In this document: positions 9,299 to 17,802 of the stretch, piece after piece | Position numbering within the stretch: the first letter of the stretch is position 1 | Layout: the number at the start of each line of letters is the position of its first letter | The notes under the pieces: generated by a model | Database searches by the model: none | Told to the model about the DNA's origin: nothing | Seen by the model: only the letters and a program-made list of their open reading frames with translations | Source of the DNA: Thioalbus denitrificans | GTDB lineage: Bacteria; Pseudomonadota; Gammaproteobacteria; DSM-26407 | NCBI RefSeq assembly: GCF_003337735.1 | Contig: NZ_QPJY01000015.1 | Coordinates: 1 to 64,000, forward strand | Length of the DNA stretch: 64,000 nt | Direction of reading: 5' to 3' | Made by a program: the position numbers and the translations under genes

Positions 9299-10069
9299 TC
9301 AGCCGCCGGTCCGGGTCTCCCGCTGGGCGCGGAGCCTCTGGCCGTGCACCCCGTGTCCGTCCGGCCCCAGCAGGTAGAGATAGGGACCGACGATGGACTC
9401 CGGCAACGGCAGATGGGTCGGGTCCTCCGCCGGGTAGGCCTCCTCCCGCAGACCGGTGCGCACCGGGCCCGGATCGATGCTGTTGACCCGGATTGCCGTA
9501 TTCTCCAGCTCGTCGGCCAGCACTTCGACCAGCCCCTCCACGCCCGCCAGCGAAGCCGCGTAGGCCCCCCAGTACGCACGACCCTGCCGACCCACCTCGG
9601 CGCTGGTGAACAGGACCGAGGCCTGTTCCGGACGACGCAGCAGCGGCAGGCAGGCGCGGGTGAGGAGGAACGGGGCGTTCAGGTTGACCTGGCAGACCTT
9701 GAGCCAGGTTTCGGGGTCGTAGTGATCGATGGGGGCGAGCCGGCCCAGGATGCCGGCGTTGTGCAGCAGCCCGTCGAGGCGTCCGAACTCCTGGTCCAGG
9801 GTGGCGGCGAGTTCCTCGTAGTCCTTCACGGTGGCCGTTTCCAGGTTCAGCGGCACCAGCGCCGGCCGCGGGTGCCCGGCCGCCTCGATGGCGTCATAGG
9901 CCTGCTCCAGGCGGGCCTGGCTGCGGCCCAGCAGGACCAGCGTGGCGCCGTGGGCGGCGGCGGCCAGGGCGACGGCACGACCGATGCCGGTGCCGGCGCC
10001 GGTGACGAGGATGACCCGATCCCGGAGAAGGTTTGCGGAAGGTTTGTAGTCGAGCATGTGGTTGTCCAT
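9299..10069 (-). CDS. yciK: YciK-like short-chain dehydrogenase, catalytic lysine replaced
   Basis: A 256-residue SDR with Rossmann motif TGAGTGIG near residues 23-30, NAG at 104-106 and conserved active-site Ser156 and Tyr170. Overall pattern and length follow E. coli YciK (GRxxWGAYAAS, ADEL, NSIDPG). The YxxxK motif reads YAASL, so the lysine that lowers the Tyr pKa and binds the nicotinamide ribose is Leu174. I checked the codon (ctg on the coding strand). Classical oxidoreductase activity is therefore doubtful. Start at 10069, or at the ATG 10057, which aligns better with E. coli; neither has a clear ribosome site. Physiological role unknown. Confidence 0.85.
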   Translation of the reverse strand: MDNHMLDYKPSANLLRDRVILVTGAGTGIGRAVALAAAAHGATLVLLGRSQARLEQAYDAIEAAGHPRPALVPLNLETATVKDYEELAATLDQEFGRLDGLLHNAGILGRLAPIDHYDPETWLKVCQVNLNAPFLLTRACLPLLRRPEQASVLFTSAEVGRQGRAYWGAYAASLAGVEGLVEVLADELENTAIRVNSIDPGPVRTGLREEAYPAEDPTHLPLPESIVGPYLYLLGPDGHGVHGQRLRAQRETRTGG

Positions 10070-10148
10070 CGTGCTTGCGGTCGAGGGTAGTCGCCGCGCC
10101 GGAAAAAGTGGATAGCCTACCGCGAAGGTGCGTCTGCGGGAATGCGAA

Positions 10149-10997
10149 TTATCGTGCGCTGCGCCAGGCAATCCAGAGCTTGCGCAGGGGCGTCAGGCTG
10201 ACCCGGCAGCCGAGGTCCCTGAATTCGTCCTGCTCCAGGGTGTCCACCAGCGCCAGGCGCAGGGCCGTGAGTACGCGCAGGTGTGTCAGAGCCGATCGCG
10301 ACTCCGGTGCCAGGGACTCCAGGGTCCCGGTGTGCAGGCTGCGGATGCGCCCGGCCTGGCGGCCCAGGGCCAGGCGCAGGGCCGGGGTGGGCCGCCCATG
10401 GACCAGGTCCTCCGCGTTCGCGCCGGCGGCCTGGAGGGTCTCGGCCGGGAGGGGCAGGCGGCCGGCGCGGGCGCGCGGCATGGCGTCACGTAGCTGCCGG
10501 CCGAGCTGATCCACGGCGCCGAGCCGCCCCGCGGCCGCGAGTGTCGCCGGTTCGCGGCAGCCAAGGGTCCGCGCCAGCAGCCGGGCCAGGGAGCCGGAAC
10601 CCTGCAGGGCGTTCTCCAGCTGCAGCGGGAAGTCGGGATAGCCGCCCCGGTCGAGCTCATCCCGGGTGGCCATGACGAGGCCCTGGAACTCCTCCCGCGG
10701 CAGCGACCACTGTTCCACCGCGGGCAGTAGGGCGCGGGTCAGGGGGTGGCGAGGCGTCCCGGCGAACAGGCGTTCAAGCTCCTCTTCCCACCACTGCAGC
10801 TTGAGCCGGGCAATGCCCGGTTCGCTGACCATGCCGGGAATCTCCTGCACCTCCCGGCCCAGCCGGTGCAGCTGATGCAGCCACGGCCGCGCCTCGGGCG
10901 GTGAGAAGCGCAATGCGTAGTAAAGAGTGCTGCCCCGTGGCGGCGCCGTCTCCTCCGGCACCCGGGGCAGGGTGGGGGACTGTTCGGTCTGTTGCAT
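10149..10997 (-). CDS. Squalene/phytoene synthase-like protein, NDUFAF6-type, without the Asp-rich motifs
   Basis: A 282-residue all-alpha protein. The stretch EPGIARLKLQWWEEELERL, then RHPLTRAL and TRDELDRGGYPDF, follows the squalene/phytoene synthase fold in its NDUFAF6-like branch. Trans-isoprenyl synthases need two DxxxD motifs. The first is absent here (HRLGREVQEIP), and the second is reduced to a single Asp (LGRQLRDAM). It is therefore unlikely to condense prenyl diphosphates. NDUFAF6 is a respiratory complex I assembly factor in eukaryotes; transferring that role to bacteria would be inference. The upstream part of the open frame to 11231 looks non-coding. It lies 80 bp upstream of the YciK-like gene on the same strand. 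Confidence 0.78.
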   Translation of the reverse strand: MQQTEQSPTLPRVPEETAPPRGSTLYYALRFSPPEARPWLHQLHRLGREVQEIPGMVSEPGIARLKLQWWEEELERLFAGTPRHPLTRALLPAVEQWSLPREEFQGLVMATRDELDRGGYPDFPLQLENALQGSGSLARLLARTLGCREPATLAAAGRLGAVDQLGRQLRDAMPRARAGRLPLPAETLQAAGANAEDLVHGRPTPALRLALGRQAGRIRSLHTGTLESLAPESRSALTHLRVLTALRLALVDTLEQDEFRDLGCRVSLTPLRKLWIAWRSAR

Positions 10998-11406
10998 GGG
11001 CCCAGTGTATCCTATCGGTACCCGTGCCGGCGGCTGGAGCCGGCCGGTTGCAGGCAGCAACGATGGCCCCGGCGCCAGGGCGCCGGGGCCTGCCGTCGAC
11101 CGGCCAGCGGGCCGGTAAACCAGGAACATCGTGGACTTGGTGTCCTCGCGCCCGGCGCCCTGCGCCGGGTCGCGATTCAGGGTCGGCCATGCCGCGGCAG
11201 GGCCGGAAGCGGCGTTTGCGCATTGCCGCAAATGTGGGGTAGATTAGGTGGGTTACAATAAAACAAACTTATAAGCGCATCGGGCCGAATAATCATCGCC
11301 CGCCGTCCCGAAACCTCGGTTCAACTCCCGACAGATCCCTGCGCCAGGTACAGGGGTGGGAGGCGTCCGGCCGGGAGGCAGCGCTGCAGGAAACCAGGAG
11401 TCAACG
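10998..11406. other. 409-bp gap between divergent genes, upstream of oadGAB
   Basis: The gap lies between the minus-strand synthase-like gene and oadG. It must hold the promoter of the oadGAB operon. A TACAAT at 11254-11259 in an AT-rich patch (TTACAATAAAACAAACTTATAAG) is the best -10 candidate, but no matched -35 was found. A strong Shine-Dalgarno AGGAG sits at 11396-11400 before oadG. GGTTCAACTCC near 11318 looks like a tRNA T-loop, but no cloverleaf surrounds it. Confidence 0.4.
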
Positions 11407-11670
11407 ATGCCGGTATCCGAGTTGCTTTGGTCCGGGCTGGAACTGATGATCATGGGCATGGGGGTGGTCTTCATCCTGCTGGGCCTGCTGGTCTTCACCG
11501 TTCACGGTGTTTCCCGGCTCATCCAGCGGTTCGAGGCGCGCCAGCCGCAGCCCTCCCCGGGCGCCGGCCCGGCACCCTCCGCGTCCACGGCGCAGGGGAA
11601 TACCGAACTGATGGCGGTGATCAGCACCGCCGTGCACCGTTTCCGTTCCCGCCGTCACACTCCCCGCTGA
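11407..11670 (+). CDS. oadG: Oxaloacetate decarboxylase gamma chain
   Basis: An 87-residue small membrane protein. One transmembrane helix (MIMGMGVVFILLGLLVF, residues 15-31) is followed by a Pro/Ala-rich linker and a C-terminal amphipathic segment (LMAVISTAVHRFRSRR) that binds OadA. The MxxGMGxVFxFL helix is the family signature. OadG anchors the biotinylated alpha subunit to the sodium pump OadB. A consensus AGGAG precedes the ATG by 6 nt. It is the first gene of oadG-oadA-oadB. Confidence 0.9.
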   Translation: MPVSELLWSGLELMIMGMGVVFILLGLLVFTVHGVSRLIQRFEARQPQPSPGAGPAPSASTAQGNTELMAVISTAVHRFRSRRHTPR

Positions 11671-11721
11671 GCCAATCCGCCCCGAGCAGGCACACCGCCA
11701 ACCCGAGGAGACTCACCGCCG

Positions 11722-13515
11722 ATGACCAACCCGCTCGCCATCACCGACGTGGTCCTGCGTGACGCCCACCAGTCGCTCCTGGCGACCCGGATGCGCATCG
11801 AGGACATGCTGCCCATCGCCGCCAGGCTCGACCAGGTCGGCTACTGGTCGCTGGAGACCTGGGGGGGCGCGACCTTCGATGCCTGCATCCGCTACCTGGG
11901 CGAGGATCCCTGGGAACGGCTGCGGCGGCTGAAGGCGGCCATGCCCAATACCCGGCAGCAGATGCTCCTGCGGGGGCAGAACCTCCTGGGTTACCGGCAT
12001 TACGCCGATGACGTGGTGGAGCGCTTCGTGGAACGGGCGGCGGAGAACGGCGTGGATGTGTTCCGCATCTTCGATGCCATGAACGACCTGCGCAATCTCG
12101 AGACCGCGGTCAAGGCCGCGATCCGGGTCGGCAGGCATGCCCAGGGCACCATGTCCTACACGGTGAGCCCGGTCCACACGGTGGACATGTGGGTGGAGAT
12201 GGGCCGGCGCCTCGAGGAGATGGGGTGCCACTCCATCTGCATCAAGGACATGGCCGGCCTGCTGCGCCCCTACGTGGCCGAGGAACTCGTCACGCGCCTG
12301 AAGGAGAGCGTCTCGATACCCATCGCCATGCAGTGCCACGCCACCACCGGCCTGAGCACCGCCGCCATCGTCAAGGCGGCGGAGGCGGGCATCGACATGG
12401 TGGACACGGCCATCTCCTCCATGAGCATGACCTATGGCCATTCCGCCACCGAATCGGTGGTCTCCATCCTCCAGGGTACGGAGCGCGACACGGGGCTCGA
12501 CCTGAAGCTGCTGGAGGAGATCGCCGCCTACTTCCGCGAGGTGCGCAAGAAGTACGCGAAGTTCGAGGGCAGCCTGAAGGGGGTGGATTCGCGGATCCTG
12601 GTGGCCCAGGTGCCCGGCGGCATGCTCACCAACATGGAAAACCAGCTCCGCGAGCAGAATGCCTCCGATCGCATCGACGAGGTGCTGAAGGAGATCCCCC
12701 GGGTGCGCGAGGACCTCGGCTTCATCCCCCTGGTGACCCCCACCTCCCAGATCGTGGGGTCCCAGGCGGTGCTCAACGTGCTCACCGGCGAGCGCTACAA
12801 GTCCATCACCAAGGAGACGGCCGGCGTCCTGAAGGGGGAATACGGCGCCACGCCCGCCCCGGTGAACAGTGAGCTTCGGACCCGGGTGCTGGAGGGCGGT
12901 GAGCCGATTACCTGCCGCCCCGCCGATCTCATCGAACCGGAGCTGGATCGGCTGACCGGCGAGCTGGAAGGGCTGGCCACGGAGAAGGGCATCGATCTGG
13001 CCGAAGCGGTGGTGGACGATGTCCTCATCTACGCGCTCTTCCCCCAGGTGGGTCTCAAGTTCCTGGAGAACCGTGCCAACCCCTCGGCGTTCGAACCGGC
13101 GCCGGGGAGCGAGCCCGAACCGGCCCCGCTGCCGGCTGCCGCAACCACGGCACCGGCCGGGCCGGAGCGCTACGCCATCACCGTCAACGGCACCACCTAT
13201 GACGTGACGGTGGCCCCGGGGGGCGAGGTGACGGGGGTGGTTCCCGGCGCGGCGGCCGCTTCACCCGTCCCCGCGGCAGCCGGTGCGGTTCCGGCCGGCA
13301 GCGCGCTGCCGGTGGCCGCGCCCCTGGCCGGCACCATCTTCAAGCTGATGGCCCGGCCCGGCCAGGCGGTCGCCGCCGGCGAGGTGGTGGTGATCATGGA
13401 GGCCATGAAGATGGAGACCGAGGTCCGCGCTCCCCGCGCCGGCACCGTGACCGAAATCAGCGTGAAGGAAGGCGACGCGGTGCAGGTGGGCGACGCCCTC
13501 CTGCTCCTGGCCTGA
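11722..13515 (+). CDS. oadA: Oxaloacetate decarboxylase alpha subunit (carboxyltransferase plus biotin domain)
   Basis: A 597-residue protein. Residues 1-270 form the carboxyltransferase TIM barrel with [12 protein letters not shown] near residues 9-20. A conserved PYC_OADA domain follows, then a Pro/Ala-rich linker (about 450-520) and a biotinyl domain with K563 in EAMKMET. It moves CO2 from oxaloacetate to biotin; OadB then decarboxylates carboxybiotin and exports sodium. The metal site, usually HxH, reads AMQCHATTG, so the first His is Gln. This is worth checking against homologs. The same architecture can serve as pyruvate carboxylase subunit B, but the flanking oadG and oadB argue for the decarboxylase. 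Confidence 0.92.
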   Translation: MTNPLAITDVVLRDAHQSLLATRMRIEDMLPIAARLDQVGYWSLETWGGATFDACIRYLGEDPWERLRRLKAAMPNTRQQMLLRGQNLLGYRHYADDVVERFVERAAENGVDVFRIFDAMNDLRNLETAVKAAIRVGRHAQGTMSYTVSPVHTVDMWVEMGRRLEEMGCHSICIKDMAGLLRPYVAEELVTRLKESVSIPIAMQCHATTGLSTAAIVKAAEAGIDMVDTAISSMSMTYGHSATESVVSILQGTERDTGLDLKLLEEIAAYFREVRKKYAKFEGSLKGVDSRILVAQVPGGMLTNMENQLREQNASDRIDEVLKEIPRVREDLGFIPLVTPTSQIVGSQAVLNVLTGERYKSITKETAGVLKGEYGATPAPVNSELRTRVLEGGEPITCRPADLIEPELDRLTGELEGLATEKGIDLAEAVVDDVLIYALFPQVGLKFLENRANPSAFEPAPGSEPEPAPLPAAATTAPAGPERYAITVNGTTYDVTVAPGGEVTGVVPGAAAASPVPAAAGAVPAGSALPVAAPLAGTIFKLMARPGQAVAAGEVVVIMEAMKMETEVRAPRAGTVTEISVKEGDAVQVGDALLLLA

Positions 13516-13525
13516 GGCGCCGGTC

Positions 13526-14662
13526 ATGGAGAACGGTCTGAAGCAACTCTGGCTCTCCACCGGCCTGGCCAACTTCGAGTGGGGCCAGCTGCTCATGATC
13601 GCCGTGGGCGGGCTGCTGCTCTATCTCGCCATCGCCCGGAAGTTCGAGCCCCTGCTGCTGGTGCCCATCGGCTTCGGCGCGGTGCTCACCAACATCCCGG
13701 TCGCCGGCCTGGCCGGCCCGGATGGCCTACTGCACTACATCTACGCGGTGGGCATCGAGACCGGCGTCTTTCCGCTGCTCATCTTCATGGGGGTGGGGGC
13801 GCTGACCGATTTCGGGGCGCTCATCGCCAATCCCAAGACGCTGATGCTGGGGGCGGCGGCCCAGTTCGGCATCTTCCTGACCCTGCTGGGCGCGCTGGCG
13901 CTAAACATGGTGCCCGGCTTCGACTTCAGCCTGGCCGACGCCGCCGCCATCGGCATCATCGGCGGCGCCGACGGCCCCACGGCCATCTTCCTCGCCTCGC
14001 GGCTGGCCCCGGACCTGCTCGGCGCCATCGCCGTGGCTGCCTACAGCTACATGGCCCTGGTGCCCATCATCCAGCCGCCCATCATGCGGGCGCTCACCAC
14101 CGAGGCCGAGCGCAAGGTGGTCATGCAGCAGCTGCGGCCGGTGTCGAAGCTGGAGAAGATCATCTTTCCCCTCATCGTGCTGCTGATGACGGTGCTGTTC
14201 CTGCCCGCGGCGGTGCCACTGGTGGGAATGCTCACCTTCGGCAACCTGCTGCGCGAGTGCGGGGTGGTGGACCGGCTCTCCCGGACCGCCCAGAACGAGC
14301 TCATCAACATCGTCACCATCTTCCTCGGCCTGGCCGTGGGCTCGAAGCTCGACGCCCACAAGTTCCTCTCCGTCGAGACGCTGGGCATCCTGGTGCTCGG
14401 GGCGCTGGCCTTCTCGGTGGGAACCGCCGCCGGCCTGCTCATGGGCAAGCTCATGCACCGTCTCTCGGGGGGCAAGGTGAACCCCCTCATCGGCGCCGCC
14501 GGCGTCTCCGCGGTGCCCATGGCCGCCCGGGTGGTGAACAAGGTGGGGCTGGAGGCCGATCACCACAACTTCCTGCTGATGCACGCCATGGGTCCCAACG
14601 TGGCCGGTGTCATCGGCTCGGCGGTGGCCGCGGGCGTCCTGCTGGCCATCGTGGGCGGTTGA
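13526..14662 (+). CDS. oadB: Sodium-translocating oxaloacetate decarboxylase beta subunit
   Basis: A 378-residue polytopic membrane protein with about nine to ten helices. The family hallmark [13 protein letters not shown] contains the essential Asp of the sodium/proton site, followed by [13 protein letters not shown] and NLLRECGVV. It couples decarboxylation of carboxybiotin on OadA to sodium export. It starts 10 nt after oadA and ends the operon. The E. coli-like SD is weak, consistent with coupling to oadA translation. Glutaconyl- or methylmalonyl-CoA decarboxylase beta subunits are close relatives; the neighbouring oadA makes oxaloacetate the likely substrate. Confidence 0.92.
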   Translation: MENGLKQLWLSTGLANFEWGQLLMIAVGGLLLYLAIARKFEPLLLVPIGFGAVLTNIPVAGLAGPDGLLHYIYAVGIETGVFPLLIFMGVGALTDFGALIANPKTLMLGAAAQFGIFLTLLGALALNMVPGFDFSLADAAAIGIIGGADGPTAIFLASRLAPDLLGAIAVAAYSYMALVPIIQPPIMRALTTEAERKVVMQQLRPVSKLEKIIFPLIVLLMTVLFLPAAVPLVGMLTFGNLLRECGVVDRLSRTAQNELINIVTIFLGLAVGSKLDAHKFLSVETLGILVLGALAFSVGTAAGLLMGKLMHRLSGGKVNPLIGAAGVSAVPMAARVVNKVGLEADHHNFLLMHAMGPNVAGVIGSAVAAGVLLAIVGG

Positions 14663-14763
14663 ACCCCCGCGTCGCGGTGTTGCCCAAGCTACCAGTCGGA
14701 CAATAGGTTTTGTCAGTTGACGGCCGGTCCCGCAGGGGGGCGGCCGCTGATCAGGAGCGCCCC

Positions 14764-16284
14764 ATGACGGTGATCAAGAAGGCGGACTTCATCCACAGCG
14801 TCGCCGATGCCCTGCAGTACATCTCCTACTATCATCCCCTCGATTTCATCCGCGCCATGGGCGCGGCCTGGGAGCGGGAGCGCTCGCCGGCGGCGCGCGA
14901 CGCCATCGCCCAGATCCTGGTCAACTCGCGCATGTCCGCCGAGGGACACCGGCCCATCTGCCAGGACACCGGCATCGTGGTGGCCTTCGTGAAGGTGGGC
15001 ATGGACGTGCGCTGGGAGAGTGACCAGGGCCTGCAGGAGATGGTGGACGAGGGGGTGCGCCGCGCCTACACCAATCCCGCCAATCCGCTGCGCGCCTCGG
15101 TGGTGGCAGACCCGGCCGGCGAGCGCCGCAACACCCGCGACAACACCCCGGCCATCGTCTACACGGAGGTGGTGCCGGGCGACCGGGTGGAGGTGATCCT
15201 GGCGGCCAAGGGCGGCGGTTCGGAGAACAAGTCCAAGTTCGCCATCCTCAACCCCAGCGACAGCCTGGTGGACTGGGTGGTGAAGACGGTGCCCACCATG
15301 GGCGCCGGCTGGTGCCCGCCGGGCATCCTCGGCATCGGCATCGGCGGTACCGCCGAGAAGTCGATGCTGCTGGCCAAGGAGGCGCTCATGGAGCCGGTGG
15401 ACCTGCACGAGCTGCGCGAGCGGGGACCTGCCAACCGCATCGAGGAGCTGCGCCTGGAGATCGCCGACAAGGTGAATGCGCTGGGCATCGGCGCCCAGGG
15501 GCTCGGCGGGCTGACCACCGTGCTGGACGTGAAGATCCGCGACTACCCCACCCATGCCGCCTCCCTGCCGGTGGCGCTGATCCCGAATTGCGCCGCCACC
15601 CGCCACGTGCACTTCCAGCTGGACGGTAGCGGCGTGGCGGAGTTGCCGGTGCCGCGCCTGGAGGACTGGCCGGCGGTCACCTGGGAGGTGGGACGGAACG
15701 TGCGCCGGGTGAACCTGGACACGGTCACCCCGGAGGAGGCGGCGGCCTGGAAGCCGGGCGAGACCCTGCTGCTCAACGGCAAGCTGCTCACCGGGCGCGA
15801 TGCCGCCCACAAGCGCATCAATGATCTCTTCGCCCGGGGCGAGGGGCTGCCGGAGGGGGTCGACTTCCGCAACCGCTTCATCTACTACGTGGGTCCGGTG
15901 GACCCCGTGGGCGACGAGGTGGTGGGCCCCGCCGGTCCCACCACCTCCACCCGCATGGACAAGTTCACCGAGATGATGCTGGCGCGGACCGGGCTGCTCG
16001 GCATGGTGGGCAAGGCCGAACGCGGGCCGGTGGCCATCGAGGCCATCAGGAAACACCGGGCGGTCTACCTGATGGCCGTGGGCGGGGCCGCCTACCTGGT
16101 CTCCAAGGCCATCCGCGCCGCCCGGGTGGTGGCCTTCGAGGATCTCGGCATGGAGGCCATCTACGAGTTCGAGGTGCAGGACATGCCCGTCACCGTGGCC
16201 GTGGACAGCCGCGGCGAATCGGTGCACCAGACCGGCCCCGCCGAGTGGCGCATCCGCATCGAGGAGATGCACACCAGCGGGTGA
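14764..16284 (+). CDS. fumA: Fumarate hydratase, class I (iron-sulfur)
   Basis: A 506-residue single-chain class I fumarase interconverting fumarate and malate. N-terminal CQDTGIVVAF and central GSENKSKF and GWCPPGILGIGIGG are family signatures. The C-terminal half carries GPTTSTRMDKFTEMML and MVGKAERG. Conserved cysteines in CQDTG, CPPG and PNCAATRH are candidates for the oxygen-sensitive [4Fe-4S] cluster. Start at ATG 14764 with AGGAG about 7 nt upstream; the open frame to 14710 lies before this site. It follows oadB by about 100 bp. Together with OadGAB it links oxaloacetate/malate to fumarate. Confidence 0.93.
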   Translation: MTVIKKADFIHSVADALQYISYYHPLDFIRAMGAAWERERSPAARDAIAQILVNSRMSAEGHRPICQDTGIVVAFVKVGMDVRWESDQGLQEMVDEGVRRAYTNPANPLRASVVADPAGERRNTRDNTPAIVYTEVVPGDRVEVILAAKGGGSENKSKFAILNPSDSLVDWVVKTVPTMGAGWCPPGILGIGIGGTAEKSMLLAKEALMEPVDLHELRERGPANRIEELRLEIADKVNALGIGAQGLGGLTTVLDVKIRDYPTHAASLPVALIPNCAATRHVHFQLDGSGVAELPVPRLEDWPAVTWEVGRNVRRVNLDTVTPEEAAAWKPGETLLLNGKLLTGRDAAHKRINDLFARGEGLPEGVDFRNRFIYYVGPVDPVGDEVVGPAGPTTSTRMDKFTEMMLARTGLLGMVGKAERGPVAIEAIRKHRAVYLMAVGGAAYLVSKAIRAARVVAFEDLGMEAIYEFEVQDMPVTVAVDSRGESVHQTGPAEWRIRIEEMHTSG

Positions 16285-16558
16285 TTTTCACCACGAAGGC
16301 ACGAAGGACACGAAGAAAAGCGAAAGGCACATGAACCGCAGATTACGCTGATTAACGCAGATTGAGCTGTACTGTGAGGCTGGCGCACCGGTGAGTCAGG
16401 CTCCATATGGAATCGGTGGGGCCTGCGGTCGGTCGTTCTGCACCGCGGCCGTGATTGTCGGGTGGCAATCCATCAATCGGCAATACATCTGCGTAAATCT
16501 GCGTAATCTGCGTATAAACAGCCTTTCTCTTCGTGTCCTTCGTGCCTTCGTGGTGAAA
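16285..16558. repeat. Modular palindromic intergenic element 2
   Basis: Between fumA and the transporter gene. The left side has unit A at 16285-16318 (CACGAAGGCACGAAGGACAC) and unit B at 16336-16363 (CCGCAGATTACGC). A 120-bp core follows, then inverted B at 16486-16515 and inverted A at 16529-16558 (CTTCGTGTCCTTCGTGCC). The arms mirror each other in order and sequence. The core includes TGCGGTCGGT, echoed in elements 4 and 8. It abuts the fumA stop directly. Confidence 0.8.
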
Positions 16559-16600
16559 TCTTGCTTATTTTCCTCCTGACAACCCGAGGTCCTCCCCAAG

Positions 16601-17533
16601 ATGCCGACGCTGCTGACGGCGCTGGTGCCGGTGTTTCTGCTCATCCTGGCGGGGTGGGGGATGCGGCGCTGGGATTTTCCCGGTGATGCCTTCTGGCGGC
16701 CCGCGGAGCGGCTGACCTACTATGTGCTGTTTCCGGCGCTGCTGGTGCGCAGCCTCGCCGCGGCGCCCTTCGCCGAGCTGCCGATCGGGACCATGGCCGC
16801 GGCGCTGCTGGGCGGCCTGCTGGCGACCGCCGTCGCGGCGCTCGTCGGGGGCCGCCTGCTGCGGCTCGACGGGGGCGGCGTCGGGGCGCTGTTCCAGGGC
16901 AGCGTGCGCTTCAATACCTACCTGGGCCTGGCCGCCGCCGCGGGACTGTACGGCGCCCGGGGCGTGACCCTGGCGGGGCTCGCCATCGCGGTCCTGATCC
17001 CCCTCATCAACGTTCTCTGCGTGGCGGTCCTGTCGCGCTGCAATCCCGCCATCGAAGCCCACTGGGGACGGGTCGCGGGGGCGGTGGCGCGCAATCCCCT
17101 CATCCTGGCCTGCCTGGTGGGGCTGGGGTTGAATTTCGCCGGTCTGCGCCTGCCCGTCATGGTGGACGAGAGCCTCGCCATCCTCGCCCGCGCCGCCCTC
17201 CCGCTCGGCCTCCTGGCGGTGGGGGCGGGACTCGAACTGCGCGGCACCCCGGGCTCCCTGCCGGCCCTGATCACCGCCTCCGCCCTGAAGCTGCTGCTGT
17301 TCCCGCTGCTGTCACTGGGCATCTCGTTGTGGATCGGCCTCGACGCCTTGGCCGCGGGCGTGGTCGTGCTGTTCAGCGCCCTGCCCGGGGCCACCTCCGC
17401 CTACATTCTCGCCCGCCAGCTGGGCAGCGACTACCGGCTGACCGCGGCCATCCTGACCGTGGAAACGGGGCTCTCCCTGTTCACGCTGCCGCTCGCCCTG
17501 TGGCTCGCCGGACGACTCGCCCCCCTCTCCTGA
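16601..17533 (+). CDS. AEC family transporter (auxin efflux carrier type)
   Basis: A 310-residue membrane protein with about ten helices. The N-terminal VPVFLLILAGWGMRR and the later FNTYLGLAAAAGLYG and FSALPGATSAYILARQLG match the AEC (Mem_trans) family. Bacterial members export or exchange small carboxylates such as malate or related anions. Its place between fumA and a propionyl-CoA synthetase gene fits carboxylate transport, but that is inference from position. Preceded by ribosome-site-like GAGGTCC, and separated from fumA by a palindromic repeat element. Confidence 0.85.
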   Translation: MPTLLTALVPVFLLILAGWGMRRWDFPGDAFWRPAERLTYYVLFPALLVRSLAAAPFAELPIGTMAAALLGGLLATAVAALVGGRLLRLDGGGVGALFQGSVRFNTYLGLAAAAGLYGARGVTLAGLAIAVLIPLINVLCVAVLSRCNPAIEAHWGRVAGAVARNPLILACLVGLGLNFAGLRLPVMVDESLAILARAALPLGLLAVGAGLELRGTPGSLPALITASALKLLLFPLLSLGISLWIGLDALAAGVVVLFSALPGATSAYILARQLGSDYRLTAAILTVETGLSLFTLPLALWLAGRLAPLS

Positions 17534-17612
17534 TGCCCCGGCAGAACCCCGGTTGCGGGAAAAATCCCGACTAAACTTGCATACGGATGCGAGTAAAGAT
17601 AAATTTTTGCGA

Positions 17613-17632
17613 ATAAATTCGGCTTATGGTGC
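17613..17632 (+). promoter_or_regulatory. Shared AT-rich motif, copy 1
   Basis: ATAAATTCGGCTTATG at 17613-17628 recurs exactly at 31020-31035, with TGC after one mismatch in both. ATAA and TTAT are inverted around ATTCGGC. It lies 170 bp upstream of prpE in the most AT-rich patch of the gap and may be a regulator site or part of a promoter. Nothing else was recognised in the 269-bp gap 17534-17802. Confidence 0.35.
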
Positions 17633-17802
17633 AACACAACAAAACAGATACCCTGCGAGTGGCGGGGTATCGGGCCGGGTTTTCAACAAGATGACGCGCA
17701 CCTTATCCGTTTTTCCGACCCTGACCGGGGGCGGGAAACGGGTGTTGCCACGGGCGGGCGGGGTGCAGACGGATAAATTCCAGCACGCAGGGGGATGTCT
17801 CC

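Noticed and set aside
11305-11345. tRNA-like T-loop GGTTCAACTCC
   Set aside because: No acceptor, D or anticodon stems can be formed around it.
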